From Pseudomonadota bacterium (GTDB lineage: Bacteria > Pseudomonadota > Gammaproteobacteria > Steroidobacterales > Steroidobacteraceae), in assembly GCA_018241505.1 (NCBI GenBank), contig JAFEDS010000010.1:62001-126000 (forward strand): 64,000 nt of DNA. The letters are read 5' to 3'. Within the stretch, counting starts at the first letter, position 1. Each line of letters opens with the position of its first letter. The notes beneath the pieces were generated by a model. That model saw only the letters and a program-made list of their open reading frames with translations, searched no databases and was not told where the DNA came from. Of the stretch, positions 1 through 8,874 are shown piece after piece. The position numbers and the translations under genes are program-made.

Positions 1-671
1 CTGAACCCGCGCAACTGCGCAAACTCAGCCACTTCCGCACGCTCCGACCGCAGGGAATTCACCGCCGCGGCCGGATCCGCAATCCCCAACGCCATGCCGC
101 AATAGATCATCTCGTCCGCCGCGAGATTGAAGTGGACCTTGAGCGGCGCACGCAGCGCCGACCACGACTCCTGCATACACGAGCCAACGCCCCGCTCCGT
201 CGCCGCGAGCGCAATCGATTGAATCAACATGCCCAGATGCGCCCACTGCGCGTGTCCCATGCGCTCCTCGATCACAAAGAACAAGCCCACGGGCGCTCCA
301 AAAAACTGGTAGTTCCGGGCCCATTGGGCCAGGCGTCCCTGGCGGTCGCTGCGGGGGATCCCCAGCAGCGCGTACATGTCCTCGCCGAGCTTGTAGCGCC
401 GGGTCCGGTAGGGCTCCCAGAGATTGGGCGGGTAGACCGGCCGGTCGTCGCTCGAATCCGGTGCATAGGTCGCCGCCGACTCGGACGCGAGCCGGACGAC
501 GGCATCCCGAGCCTCGCCGGCGACCGCAATGACGCGCCAGGCTTGCAGATTTCCACCCGACGGTGACCACCTGGCTGCCTCCAGGATGTCGCGCACCTGG
601 CGCTCAGCCAGGGGGTCCGGCAGGAACTGCCTGATGGATATGCGTTTTTTGAGCGCTTCTGTCACCGTCAT
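1..671 (-). CDS. Nitroreductase family protein (3' end cut by window edge)
   Basis: FMN-dependent nitroreductase-fold oxidoreductase; substrate not predictable. The gene starts at the ATG at 671 and runs off the window at base 1, so about 223 residues are visible. The N-terminus has the family's basic FMN-phosphate motif (KKRISIRQF, residues 8-16) followed by SPSGGNLQAW, where Ser/Asn/Gln contact the flavin. Further in, GSCMQESW and MIYCGMALG match the family's C-terminal core. It is transcribed divergently from the aminotransferase gene at 739, so the 67-bp gap must carry both promoters. Family assignment is firm; the physiological role is unknown. Confidence 0.85.
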   Translation of the reverse strand, partial: MTVTEALKKRISIRQFLPDPLAERQVRDILEAARWSPSGGNLQAWRVIAVAGEARDAVVRLASESAATYAPDSSDDRPVYPPNLWEPYRTRRYKLGEDMYALLGIPRSDRQGRLAQWARNYQFFGAPVGLFFVIEERMGHAQWAHLGMLIQSIALAATERGVGSCMQESWSALRAPLKVHFNLAADEMIYCGMALGIADPAAAVNSLRSERAEVAEFAQLRGF

Positions 672-699
672 TTTCAGCCTGCCTCCCGAACCTACTCGC

Positions 700-708
700 T
701 GGTAGGAT
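700..708 (+). promoter_or_regulatory. Extended -10 promoter of ilvE
   Basis: TGGTAGGAT fits an extended -10 (TGn plus TAGGAT) about 30 bp before the ilvE start. No good -35 box lies at the usual distance, as expected for extended -10 promoters. A very similar element precedes the cyclophilin (13648) and FimX-like (40864) genes. Confidence 0.4.
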
Positions 709-738
709 ACCGGGGGTAGCAACGAACGGAAGACCACG

Positions 739-1794
739 ATGACCCCTCCTTCAGGCGCAGCCGCAGCGTCCCTCAAAGCGGCCCCGAGCTCAGCAGCCCC
801 CGCCCGTCCCGCCTTCGGGACCGTACTGGCCCCCACGATGGTGGTATCCAAGTACCGGGATGGAAAATGGACCCCACTTGATACGCGGCCTGTAGGCGCG
901 ATCGAAGTACATCCGGCGGCCCACGTCCTGCACTACGCCAGTACCTGCTTCGAAGGATTCAAGGCCTATCGGTGGGCTGACGGCAGCGTCAACGTGTTCC
1001 GCATGGACCGCCACATTGAGCGCCTGCGCCAGAGCGCACGTGCGCTCGTCCTACCGGAACCAGATGCTGATCAGCTCGCACAGATGATCAGGCTCGCGAT
1101 CGAGAAGAACCGCGACCAGGTGCCCGAGGCGCCGGGCGCCCTCTATATGCGGCCCCTGCTGTTCGGGACCACTCCGAACATTGGTGCGGCGGCAACGCCT
1201 GCCGATGAGGCTACGCTCATCGTTCTTGCGAGCCCGGTGTGGGACTACTTCGCGGGTGGCATGAAGCCTCTGCGTATTTATGTTGAGGACGTGAATTCCC
1301 GCTCGGCCACTCAGACGGGTCGCGTCAAAACCGGCGGCAACTACGCCGCGGCGCTGGGCCCGACCCTGGAAGCCCGCAAGCAGTACAAATCGGACCAGGT
1401 TCTGTTTGCTCCCGGCGGCGAAGTTCAGGAAACCGGTGCTGCGAATTTCCTTTTGATCAAGAAAGGAAAGATCCTCACCCGCAGTCTCGACTCCACCTTT
1501 CTCCACGGTGTAACACGCGATTCACTGCTGACGATGGCGCGCGACGACGGCTACTCAGTGGATGAGCGCGTTTTCCACGTGCCGGAAATGCTCGAATGGT
1601 CGCGCGATGGTGAAGCGGCTCTTTCCGGGACGGCAGCGGTGCTCGCCGGTGTCGGCGTGCTCATTCACCGCGGCAAGGAATATCAGCTTTCAGGCGGCGA
1701 CGTGGGACCCACGACCCAGGAGCTGCGCCAGAAGTTGGTTTCAATCCAGCGCGGCGAGATTGCCGACCGGCACGGCTGGATCACTAAAATCTGA
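739..1794 (+). CDS. ilvE: Branched-chain amino acid aminotransferase
   Basis: Class IV PLP-dependent aminotransferase that interconverts Leu/Ile/Val and their 2-keto acids with glutamate/2-oxoglutarate in the cytoplasm. It has 351 residues, about the normal length for the long BCAT form. The PLP lysine is K197 in GRVKTGGNYAAAL, and the phosphate-binding GVTRDSLL and SGTAAVLAGVG segments follow. The start is supported by GGAAG seven bases upstream. The first 25 residues are Ala/Pro-rich and poorly conserved in the family, so a later start cannot be excluded. The stop overlaps the convergent small gene at 1784 by 11 bp. Confidence 0.93.
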   Translation: MTPPSGAAAASLKAAPSSAAPARPAFGTVLAPTMVVSKYRDGKWTPLDTRPVGAIEVHPAAHVLHYASTCFEGFKAYRWADGSVNVFRMDRHIERLRQSARALVLPEPDADQLAQMIRLAIEKNRDQVPEAPGALYMRPLLFGTTPNIGAAATPADEATLIVLASPVWDYFAGGMKPLRIYVEDVNSRSATQTGRVKTGGNYAAALGPTLEARKQYKSDQVLFAPGGEVQETGAANFLLIKKGKILTRSLDSTFLHGVTRDSLLTMARDDGYSVDERVFHVPEMLEWSRDGEAALSGTAAVLAGVGVLIHRGKEYQLSGGDVGPTTQELRQKLVSIQRGEIADRHGWITKI

Positions 1795-1987
1795 CAACGG
1801 CATGCGGGGCCTGCGCGATGCGCGGGCCCCCGGGCATGTGCCTCCACGCCACCCAGGCGCCCAGGAGGACAGCAAACACGACCAGCGGAATGAGCAGGCG
1901 CTTTTTGAGAATATTGATCTGCTCGTCTTCAGCGGCCTCCCCGGCCAGCAAGTCGGCGTAGGAGGTCGGTTTGTCGGGTAGGTTCAT
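1784..1987 (-). CDS. Small single-pass membrane protein coupled to the ABC exporter
   Basis: 67 residues: an acidic cytoplasmic N-terminus (to about residue 26), a KKR stop, one hydrophobic helix (about 31-48) and a short tail. Its ATG overlaps the exporter's TGA (ATGA at 1984-1987), which indicates translational coupling. I do not recognise the family. The length is far too short for a HlyD-type membrane fusion protein, which is what would normally follow a PrtD-like exporter gene. It could be an accessory subunit or a membrane-anchored regulator. Its 3' end overlaps the end of ilvE on the other strand. Confidence 0.6.
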   Translation of the reverse strand: MNLPDKPTSYADLLAGEAAEDEQINILKKRLLIPLVVFAVLLGAWVAWRHMPGGPRIAQAPHAVVRF

Positions 1988-3684
1988 GCCTGCAGTCCAG
2001 GGCGGCTGTGAATGGGCAGCACCACCGCGGTATTGCGGGCCGATAGGGCGTCAGCGCGGCCAAACGCTTCCACGGCGCCGTTGTTGAGTACCAGGAGCTT
2101 ATCGACCGGCGCCATCCGATGGATCTGGTGACCGGCCATGACAACAGTCACGCCGTTGCGTTTGAGATCAGCCAGCGTTCGTGCCAACGCCACCTCACCT
2201 TCCGCATCCAGGTTGGCGTTAGGTTCATCGAGTACGACGAGGCGTGGACTGCCGTAGAGAGCGCGCGCCAATGCGATTCGCCGGCGTTGACCGCCGGAGA
2301 GCATTGCTGCGGCTTCGCCAACACGGGTGTCGTATCCGTCCGGCATGTGCAGAATCATCTCGTGCACATGAGCCGCCTTCGCGGCCGCAACCACCTTCTC
2401 CGAATCAACAGTGCCGAGCCGGGCGATGTTGTCCGCTACCGTGCCGGAGAACAACTCGACATCCTGTGGCAGATAACCGATGTGCGCACCCAGGGAATCC
2501 CGGTCCCATCGCGAGATATCAGCCTCGTCCAGACGAATGACGCCGCTGTAGGGTCTCAGGATTCCCAACAGCAGGCGGACCAGCGTCGTCTTGCCCGATC
2601 CACTGCGCCCCATGATGCCGAGGCTCTCGCCGGCCGCAACGCGCAGGCTCACCCCTTTGATCAGTGCGGGCCGGCCGGATCCAGTCGAATACCAGACCCG
2701 TTCAACATCAATCTTCCCCGCCGGTGCGGGCAACACGACTCGGCCCTGGGGCGTTGATGTTTTTCTTTGGCTCAAGCGAGACCACGCCGCGCGCGCCTCC
2801 ACAATCGTCCTCCAACCTACGATCAGTTGCTCCACGGGCTGCAATGCACGTCCTAACAGGATCGTCGCCGCGATCGTGATCCCTGATGAGGACTGACCAT
2901 CGATTACCAACCAGGCGCCCAACGCGAACATTCCAACCTGCAGCCCCTGGCGGCTCATTCTCGCGAGCGCACTCAGTCTGCTCGACACCCGGACGAGCCG
3001 TTCCTGTGCCCGCAGCTCGTCATCGTGGCAAACCTGCCAGCCCGCGATTGCAGCTTTCGACATGCCCATGCCCACTATGTCCTCGGTCCCGCGGGCGACC
3101 GCCCGCGCACAGTCATTGGTCGCGCGACTCTTCTGTGTTGCAAGAGCCGTGGGTGCCCGCGTAAATCTCTCAGTCAGTAACGCCAGCGCAAGAAGCAACA
3201 TGACCCCGAGCATCGCGATCAACCCCAACACCGGCTGCATGAGGGCGATCACCACCAGGTACACGGGAAGCCACGGCACGTCGAACAGTGCGAGGACAGC
3301 GCTGCCGTTCAGAAAGGCGCGTAGTTGCGCGATGTCGCGCAGGACTTCCGTATCTGCACGCCCGGCCCGGGAAGCGGCCCTTTTGAGCGAATCCTCGAGC
3401 GCGATGGGCGACAGGAACCGGTCGACCGTGCGCCCCGCCAGGCCGAGCGCCGTGGAACGCACGCTGTCACCGAAATATCCCAGGAACAGCGCGAGCCCCG
3501 CGAGCACGCTCAACATCAGCAGCGTTTCATTGTTGCGGCTCGCGAGCACGCGATCGAACACCTGGTACATGTAGATGGACGGCACCAGGAGCGCGAGGTT
3601 CAAAATCATGCTGGCGGCCGCCGCGACCAGGAAAAAGGGGCGTAATCGACTCGCGAGCAACCATTTCACAGCGTTTACAACCAT
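1984..3684 (-). CDS. Type I secretion-like ABC exporter (fused permease and ATPase)
   Basis: Inner-membrane ABC exporter half-transporter of the PrtD/HlyB type, 566 residues. The N-terminal membrane domain has about six helices with the DVPWLP and LMQPVLGLIA segments typical of PrtD proteins. The ATPase domain carries Walker A GRSGSGKTT (about 359-367), signature LSGGQ (462-466), Walker B LVVLDEP and the H-loop histidine (about 519). All catalytic residues are present. There is no N-terminal C39 peptidase domain. The ATG at 3684 is preferred over an upstream in-frame TTG at 3693. Neither a membrane fusion protein nor an exported substrate gene is adjacent. The only partner is the coupled 67-residue protein. 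Confidence 0.88.
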   Translation of the reverse strand: MVVNAVKWLLASRLRPFFLVAAAASMILNLALLVPSIYMYQVFDRVLASRNNETLLMLSVLAGLALFLGYFGDSVRSTALGLAGRTVDRFLSPIALEDSLKRAASRAGRADTEVLRDIAQLRAFLNGSAVLALFDVPWLPVYLVVIALMQPVLGLIAMLGVMLLLALALLTERFTRAPTALATQKSRATNDCARAVARGTEDIVGMGMSKAAIAGWQVCHDDELRAQERLVRVSSRLSALARMSRQGLQVGMFALGAWLVIDGQSSSGITIAATILLGRALQPVEQLIVGWRTIVEARAAWSRLSQRKTSTPQGRVVLPAPAGKIDVERVWYSTGSGRPALIKGVSLRVAAGESLGIMGRSGSGKTTLVRLLLGILRPYSGVIRLDEADISRWDRDSLGAHIGYLPQDVELFSGTVADNIARLGTVDSEKVVAAAKAAHVHEMILHMPDGYDTRVGEAAAMLSGGQRRRIALARALYGSPRLVVLDEPNANLDAEGEVALARTLADLKRNGVTVVMAGHQIHRMAPVDKLLVLNNGAVEAFGRADALSARNTAVVLPIHSRPGLQA

Positions 3685-3788
3685 CCAACCCAATCGGTTG
3701 GTAGATCGAAAGCGCGGTGCATGAAGCCGACAAGCTCGGCCGCTCTAAAGTCGTACAATAGGCGTTCCAGGGACTGACCGGAGGGGTC

Positions 3789-4277
3789 ATGCAACGAGTG
3801 GGGCGCATTGCGGGCGTGTTTCTTCTCATACTGGTACTGCTGCTTGCGCTGTGGCTGTGGCTGCGGCCGGGTCGCGGCACCACCGGTGAGGTGAGCACCA
3901 ATTTCCGCTGGCTCGGCCCCAACGACCGGATTGTGGTGGACGGTTTCGACGACCCCAAGGTCAAGGGTGTGGCGTGCCACATCAGCCGCGCCGTCACAGG
4001 GGGCATCAAAGGGGAGCTCGGACTGGCGGAAGACACGAGCGATGCGAGCATTGCCTGCCGGCAGGTGGGCCCGATCAGAATGGATGCGGACCTGAAAGAC
4101 GGCGAGCCGGTGTTCGAAGAACGCCGCAGCTTCATTTTCAAGCGCCTGCACGTCGTGAGGTTCTTCGACAAGCAGCGCAACGTGCTGGTCTACGTCTCCT
4201 ACAGCGACCGCGTCATCAAAGGCAGTCCTAAGAATTCCATCAGCACGGTGCCCATCATGGGGTGGGTCGCTCCATGA
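3789..4277 (+). CDS. creA: CreA family protein
   Basis: 162 residues closely matching E. coli CreA through the conserved core: [41 protein letters not shown] and [15 protein letters not shown]. The molecular function of CreA is not established; the family is exported. Here the N-terminus is a hydrophobic helix (about 9-27) without a clear signal peptidase site, so it may stay membrane-anchored with the domain in the periplasm. A strong Shine-Dalgarno GGAGGGG precedes the ATG, and TACAAT at 3754-3759 is a plausible -10 box. The gene is monocistronic between the divergent exporter and the receptor gene. Confidence 0.9.
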   Translation: MQRVGRIAGVFLLILVLLLALWLWLRPGRGTTGEVSTNFRWLGPNDRIVVDGFDDPKVKGVACHISRAVTGGIKGELGLAEDTSDASIACRQVGPIRMDADLKDGEPVFEERRSFIFKRLHVVRFFDKQRNVLVYVSYSDRVIKGSPKNSISTVPIMGWVAP

Positions 4278-4385
4278 TCCGTCCATTCCTGCTGCTTAGG
4301 CCGTAGAGCCTAAAACTCCCACCAGCCACCCCTGACAGTTTGCTTGAATCAATCACAGCGGGATGACATCTGCTGTGGGGTTCCG

Positions 4386-6599
4386 ATGAACAACAAGAAA
4401 GTCGGGGCGCGATCCTGGATCGTTCCTGCTGTGGCGCTCGCGTTGACGGGTGCCGGCGCGAGTCATGCACAACAGGCGCCGGCTGACAACGGTGGACTGG
4501 AAGAGGTTGTCGTGACCGCCACCAAGCGCGGCAACGAAAACCTGCAGATAGTTCCGATTGCCATTACCGCCCAATCACAAGCGAGCCTAGAGGCCAAGGG
4601 CGCCCAGGAATTCGAGGACTTCGCCCGCTCCGTGCCCAGCCTCTCGTTCGTCGACAACGGGCCTGCATTCAAGACCTATGTGATCCGCGGTATCAACGCA
4701 ACGGGTACGGGCGTTGCGACGGTCGGCCAGTATGTCGACGATATTCTGATCACCGGTGACCTGCGGCAACCCGACCTGCGGCTGTTCGATGTGCAGCGGG
4801 TCGAAGTCCTGCGCGGACCTCAGGGTACGTTGTACGGCTCAGGCTCCCTGTCCGGCACCATCCGAACGATCATCAATCCTCCCGACCCGACCGGCTACCA
4901 CGCCGATGTGGTGACACGCTTTTCCGATACCGATCACGGCGGCGGCAACTTCAACGGCGCAATCACCTTCAACGCGCCACTCGTCAATGACCGCATCGCC
5001 CTGCGCGCAACCGCCTACGACGACGAAGAGAGCGGCTTTATCAACAACATCCGGCTGGGCACGCATGGAGTCAACGCGGAGCACACATTTGGCGGCCGCG
5101 CGGCGCTACTGGTCAAACTGGACGATGCCACGAAATTGACGGCCAACGTTTTCTACCAGAGAACGCGCACGGACGGGCGCAACATCGCAGTCAAGGCCGA
5201 TGGCGATCTCGGCCGATACAACACCGATCAGTTCGTGCACGACCCCTTCACGTCCGAATTCAAGATCTACAACCTCACCCTGAACCACGACTTCAACTGG
5301 GCGGATCTCGACTTCTCCAGCTCGTATTTCAGCCGCGGCGATGACAACAAGTTCGACTCCACGCTGTTCGACCTGTCATTCGGACCGACGTTCTTTACCG
5401 ACGTGGTGGGTCTCAGTACCGCCAACGCACTGACCGACCAGGAAGACACCAGCCGCTACATCACCAACGAGCTGCGTCTTGCCTCCAAGCTGGGCGGCCG
5501 CACTGAATTCGTGGCCGGCGTGTTCCAACAGCACATCAAAACTACATTTGTGACCCTGGTGGCCACCAGCAACGATGCCGGCTTCATCAACCTTCCGGTC
5601 GAGCCGGTGTTTGGCCAGGCACAGGCGCACATGACCGAGCAATACGCCCTGTTCGGCGAGTTGAGCTACAAATTCACCAATAAACTGACCGGCCTGGTGG
5701 GCGCTCGTGCCTTCTATGCCGATGAGGCGGACGATCTCAACAGCACCCACCCGTTCGGCGGGTTCTCACCGCCGGTAGTCACCCCAACGCTGTACAGCCA
5801 CGCCCACAAGGTCACTCCGAAATTCTATCTCTCCTATCAGGCCACGCCGGATGCGATGGTCTACGGCAGCATTTCGCAAGGCTTCCGCATTGGTGGCGGC
5901 AATCTCGCCAACGTGACACCGCTGCCGCCCGAAGACCGCACCTACCAACCCGACTCGCTCTGGAACTACGAGGTCGGTGCCAAAACGTCCTGGTTCGACC
6001 GTCACCTGATCGTGAACTCGAGCCTCTACTACATCAACTGGAGCAACATTCAGGTGTCGGACTTCACTGACGACACCAATGCGCTCACCTTCATTGCCAA
6101 CGCGGGCAAGGCACGCGTCTACGGCGCCGAGCTCGAAGTCGAAGCACGGCTCACACGCGACGTCACAGCCGGCGGCACCTTGGCCCTGGTCAAAGCGCAG
6201 CTCAGCGAAGATCAACCGTCCTCCAATCAACAGTTCGCAGGCCACGAGGGCGACCTGTTCCCCAATGTGCCGCAGGTCTCCGGCAGCCTGTTCGCGCAGT
6301 ACAGCCATCCCCTGACCGCGCGCTTGCAAGGCTTCAGCCGCGTGGACTATTCGCACACCGGCCACCAGGGAACGCAGTTCAGTCCCGGGAACCCGATCTA
6401 CAACGTCGTACCGGCCTACAACCTGCTGGGAGCGCGCGTCGGGGTTCGCTCGGACACCTGGGAGGCGGCGCTCTTTGGCAAGAACCTGCTGAATGCCTAC
6501 GCGGTCAATATCCTCGAGGAAGCGAGCAACCTGACGCCACGCGCCGTGGTCCCGCTCCAACCCCTCACGTTCGGCCTCGAGCTGCGGTACCATTTTTAG
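4386..6599 (+). CDS. TonB-dependent outer-membrane receptor
   Basis: 737-residue ligand-gated outer-membrane channel energised by TonB-ExbBD. Signal peptide residues 1-28 (cleavage after SHA), then a TonB-box-like LEEVVVTAT (about 38-46), a plug domain with VEVLRGPQGTLYGSG, and a beta-barrel ending in the canonical terminal Phe (LELRYHF). The ATG at 4386 gives a normal signal peptide; the in-frame TTG at 4344 would add 14 hydrophilic residues and is less likely. The barrel resembles the large Caulobacter/sphingomonad-type receptor group; the ligand cannot be read from sequence. The metallo-hydrolase gene follows after 2 bases, so the pair is very likely co-transcribed. Confidence 0.92.
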   Translation: MNNKKVGARSWIVPAVALALTGAGASHAQQAPADNGGLEEVVVTATKRGNENLQIVPIAITAQSQASLEAKGAQEFEDFARSVPSLSFVDNGPAFKTYVIRGINATGTGVATVGQYVDDILITGDLRQPDLRLFDVQRVEVLRGPQGTLYGSGSLSGTIRTIINPPDPTGYHADVVTRFSDTDHGGGNFNGAITFNAPLVNDRIALRATAYDDEESGFINNIRLGTHGVNAEHTFGGRAALLVKLDDATKLTANVFYQRTRTDGRNIAVKADGDLGRYNTDQFVHDPFTSEFKIYNLTLNHDFNWADLDFSSSYFSRGDDNKFDSTLFDLSFGPTFFTDVVGLSTANALTDQEDTSRYITNELRLASKLGGRTEFVAGVFQQHIKTTFVTLVATSNDAGFINLPVEPVFGQAQAHMTEQYALFGELSYKFTNKLTGLVGARAFYADEADDLNSTHPFGGFSPPVVTPTLYSHAHKVTPKFYLSYQATPDAMVYGSISQGFRIGGGNLANVTPLPPEDRTYQPDSLWNYEVGAKTSWFDRHLIVNSSLYYINWSNIQVSDFTDDTNALTFIANAGKARVYGAELEVEARLTRDVTAGGTLALVKAQLSEDQPSSNQQFAGHEGDLFPNVPQVSGSLFAQYSHPLTARLQGFSRVDYSHTGHQGTQFSPGNPIYNVVPAYNLLGARVGVRSDTWEAALFGKNLLNAYAVNILEEASNLTPRAVVPLQPLTFGLELRYHF

Positions 6600-6601
6600 A
6601 T

Positions 6602-7546
6602 ATGAACCCATTCAAACAATGGGCCGGCGCATTCGCCGGCATGCTGCTGGTGATGTCCGGAGCCGCCGGCGCCCGCCCTTCCGAGAAAATGGAGCTGCCG
6701 GACTGGAGTAAAACTCCGGTGCAGGACCGGGATCTGGGGCATGGGGTACACATGCTGGAGAGCTTCGGCGGCAACATTGGTGTGCTGGCGGGCGAGCAGG
6801 GCGTACTGCTGATTGATGCGGAATGGCCACAGCTCCACAATAAGGTGCTGGCTGCGGTGGCGAAGATCTCAAAACAGCCGATACGCTACCTGGTCAACAC
6901 TCACTGGCACTGGGATCACGTGGGTGGCGATGGCCTGTTCGGCAAGGCCGGCGTGGTGATTTTCTCGAGCGAACAGACACGGGACTACATCGAAAAAGCG
7001 CAAGCCGCGAAGAGCTCTCCGCCCGGTTCCCCCTACGCGCCCGACCCGGCCGCCGTCCCGGTTGTCACGGTCAACAACGGTGTCAAATTCCACTTGTCAG
7101 GACAGACGGTGGAGATCGTTCACGTGCCACCGGCCCATACCAATGGTGACCTGATCGTCCACTTTGTCGAAGCCGACGTCATACAAACCGGCGATACCTT
7201 CTTCCACGGTTTCTATCCCGACATCGATCAGCCGCACGGCGGCACGATCGATGGCATGATTGCGCTCTACGACACGCTCTACAAAATGAGCGGTCCCAAC
7301 ACAAAGATCATTCCAGGCCATGGACCGGTAGCGAACCGGGAAGATGTGCGCGAATATCAGGGAATGCTGCGCGAAGTACGCTACCGCGTAGCCAAGGCGG
7401 TCGCTGCAGGCATGACGGAAGAGCAGTTGGTGGCGTCACACCCGCTGGACGATCTCGACAAGAAGTGGGGCGGCAACCTCATCAAGCAACCTTATCTGCT
7501 GGGGATCGTGTACGAAGAGCTGAAGGACCGCCAGAAAGCCCATTGA
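6602..7546 (+). CDS. Secreted MBL-fold metallo-hydrolase
   Basis: 314 residues with an N-terminal signal peptide (about 1-24) and a metallo-beta-lactamase fold. The zinc ligands are visible: HWHWDH (H101, H103, D105, H106), H179 in PPAHTNGD, D198 in QTGDTFF and H240 in IPGHGPV. That is a complete two-metal site of the kind seen in subclass B3-like and periplasmic hydrolase families, so an exported active enzyme is expected. The start lies 2 bases after the receptor stop with no clear Shine-Dalgarno, suggesting translational coupling. Lactamase activity is possible but not implied; hydrolysis of the receptor's ligand is an equally good guess. Confidence 0.88.
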   Translation: MNPFKQWAGAFAGMLLVMSGAAGARPSEKMELPDWSKTPVQDRDLGHGVHMLESFGGNIGVLAGEQGVLLIDAEWPQLHNKVLAAVAKISKQPIRYLVNTHWHWDHVGGDGLFGKAGVVIFSSEQTRDYIEKAQAAKSSPPGSPYAPDPAAVPVVTVNNGVKFHLSGQTVEIVHVPPAHTNGDLIVHFVEADVIQTGDTFFHGFYPDIDQPHGGTIDGMIALYDTLYKMSGPNTKIIPGHGPVANREDVREYQGMLREVRYRVAKAVAAGMTEEQLVASHPLDDLDKKWGGNLIKQPYLLGIVYEELKDRQKAH

Positions 7547-7613
7547 CGCGCGCGCCAACGTACGATCAACCGCCACGCACGCCGATGCGCTGGCTGACAC
7601 AAGGACGCTCTGG

Positions 7614-8216
7614 CTAACGCAAGGCAGTCCGCGTCTCGAGGGACGCGTCGCTGATCTCCCTGGCGACGCTCGTCTGCTCCAACGGTTCGCGTGCCGCTGC
7701 CCCCAACTTCACATTGCCGTCCCGCTGCGGTACGGCAATAGGCGCTACCACCACCAGCGCAACACCTTTGCGGCGGCTGATGCCAATCTGCTGCGCGGTT
7801 GCGGGCGACAGATCCACAATCCGACCCGGCACATAGGGACCCCGGTCCTGAATGGTCACGACGGCGCTCTTGCCTGTTTCCAAGTTGGTTACCCTGGCGG
7901 TGGTACCTAACGGCAGAGTTTTGCTGGCAGCGTTGTTACCGTGGGGATCCATCCGGATGCCGTTGGCCATCTTGCGTCCAGCAAACTTCGACGCATAGAA
8001 CGATGCCTTACCCATGCGCTTTTTGGCGGTGAAATCCGGTGGATGATGTTTGATCTTCTCCGCGTCCCGGTTGGCTTGCGTGTTTTTCAGCGCCTCCTGG
8101 AGCGATTGGTCCGGCTCGTGCGCGTAGCAATGGGACGCGACTCCTCCCATGAGAACAACCGCCGCCCAAACCCCGGTCACCAAGCCCCATCGTGGATGTA
8201 AGTCGTTGTTAACCAT
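7614..8216 (-). CDS. Septal ring lytic transglycosylase RlpA-like protein
   Basis: 200 residues: signal peptide (about 1-32, ending CYA), a charged linker, then a double-psi beta-barrel domain (about 66-160) with GKASFYASKFAGRKMANG, LPLGTTARVTNL and the catalytic-type IQDRGPYVPGRIVDLS. RlpA family enzymes cleave naked glycan strands at the septum. The usual C-terminal SPOR domain that targets RlpA to the septum is missing, and there is no lipobox, so this is a soluble periplasmic short paralogue. The gene is convergent with the hydrolase gene and stands alone. Confidence 0.85.
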   Translation of the reverse strand: MVNNDLHPRWGLVTGVWAAVVLMGGVASHCYAHEPDQSLQEALKNTQANRDAEKIKHHPPDFTAKKRMGKASFYASKFAGRKMANGIRMDPHGNNAASKTLPLGTTARVTNLETGKSAVVTIQDRGPYVPGRIVDLSPATAQQIGISRRKGVALVVVAPIAVPQRDGNVKLGAAAREPLEQTSVAREISDASLETRTALR

Positions 8217-8261
8217 GAGGAAACAACGATTTTGCGCACAGCGGGTTCCGCAGGCACAAAA

Positions 8262-8295
8262 AAACGACGGCGAGGGGGTGTCCTCGCCGTCGTTT
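8262..8295 (-). terminator. Rho-independent terminator
   Basis: A perfect 14-bp inverted repeat (arms 8262-8275 and 8282-8295, loop of 6). On the minus strand it is followed by an uninterrupted run of seven T. It sits directly behind the small secreted protein gene ending at 8319 and separates it from rlpA. Confidence 0.85.
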
Positions 8296-8318
8296 ATGTC
8301 AACTGCCTGCCGGTTGGA

Positions 8319-8675
8319 TCAGCCGCTGCCTTTCATCTGCTGTTTGCAGGCCTTCTTGGCATCGGCGGCCGAAATGCCCTGATTGTCCTGTTTCTGCTTC
8401 GCAATGCACTCCTTCATAGCCTGCTTGCTGGCCATGCGGGTGGCATGCTGCTGATGTGGCGAGGAAGCAGCCGAGGGACTCGTGCTGTCGGTCGTGGCCG
8501 ATTCCGTCGGGGGCGCCTCGGTGGCGTGGCTCGATGTCGCTTCCCGCTGGTGCGGGCTGGAGGCCGCACTGGGCGAAGTATCCTGTGGCGGCATGGTCTG
8601 GCTCTGCGCCATCACGAGCCCGGCCGGAGCGATTGAAATCAGGGCCGCCAACATCAATGTCTTGCGCGTGGTCAT
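8319..8675 (-). CDS. Small secreted Ser/Thr-rich protein, PsiF-like C-terminus
   Basis: 118 residues. Signal peptide 1-23 (LVMAQ), then a Ser/Thr/Pro-rich linker in which TSPSAASSPHQ occurs twice, then a Lys-rich C-terminal segment with two cysteines (MKECIAKQKQ and KKACKQQMKG) spaced as in PsiF-like repeats. The ATG at 8675 is backed by GAGAGG five bases upstream; the longer frame to 8741 has no such support. A strong terminator follows. Export is well supported; the function is unknown. Confidence 0.7.
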   Translation of the reverse strand: MTTRKTLMLAALISIAPAGLVMAQSQTMPPQDTSPSAASSPHQREATSSHATEAPPTESATTDSTSPSAASSPHQQHATRMASKQAMKECIAKQKQDNQGISAADAKKACKQQMKGSG

Positions 8676-8874
8676 GTACCTCTCCCGGTCGTGGAACGTG
8701 GGATATCGTGAGCCGCGACACGTTTCGGGAGTATCGGCCATGTTCCGAGGCTCGCGTGGGAGCGTTCCTACAACGGCGTTGGCGCGGCCCTATCCCTCGC
8801 AGGAGTTGACCGTGCGGAACTCGGGGGTCGCCGCGCGCAGCCCGGGGTCGCGCCAGTGCCTGTTAATTCTACGT

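Noticed and set aside
8756-8771. GTGGGA-gcgt-TCCTAC hairpin resembling a REP element
   Set aside because: Single copy in the window with a mismatch; no second copy or RAYT transposase seen, so it cannot be called a REP.
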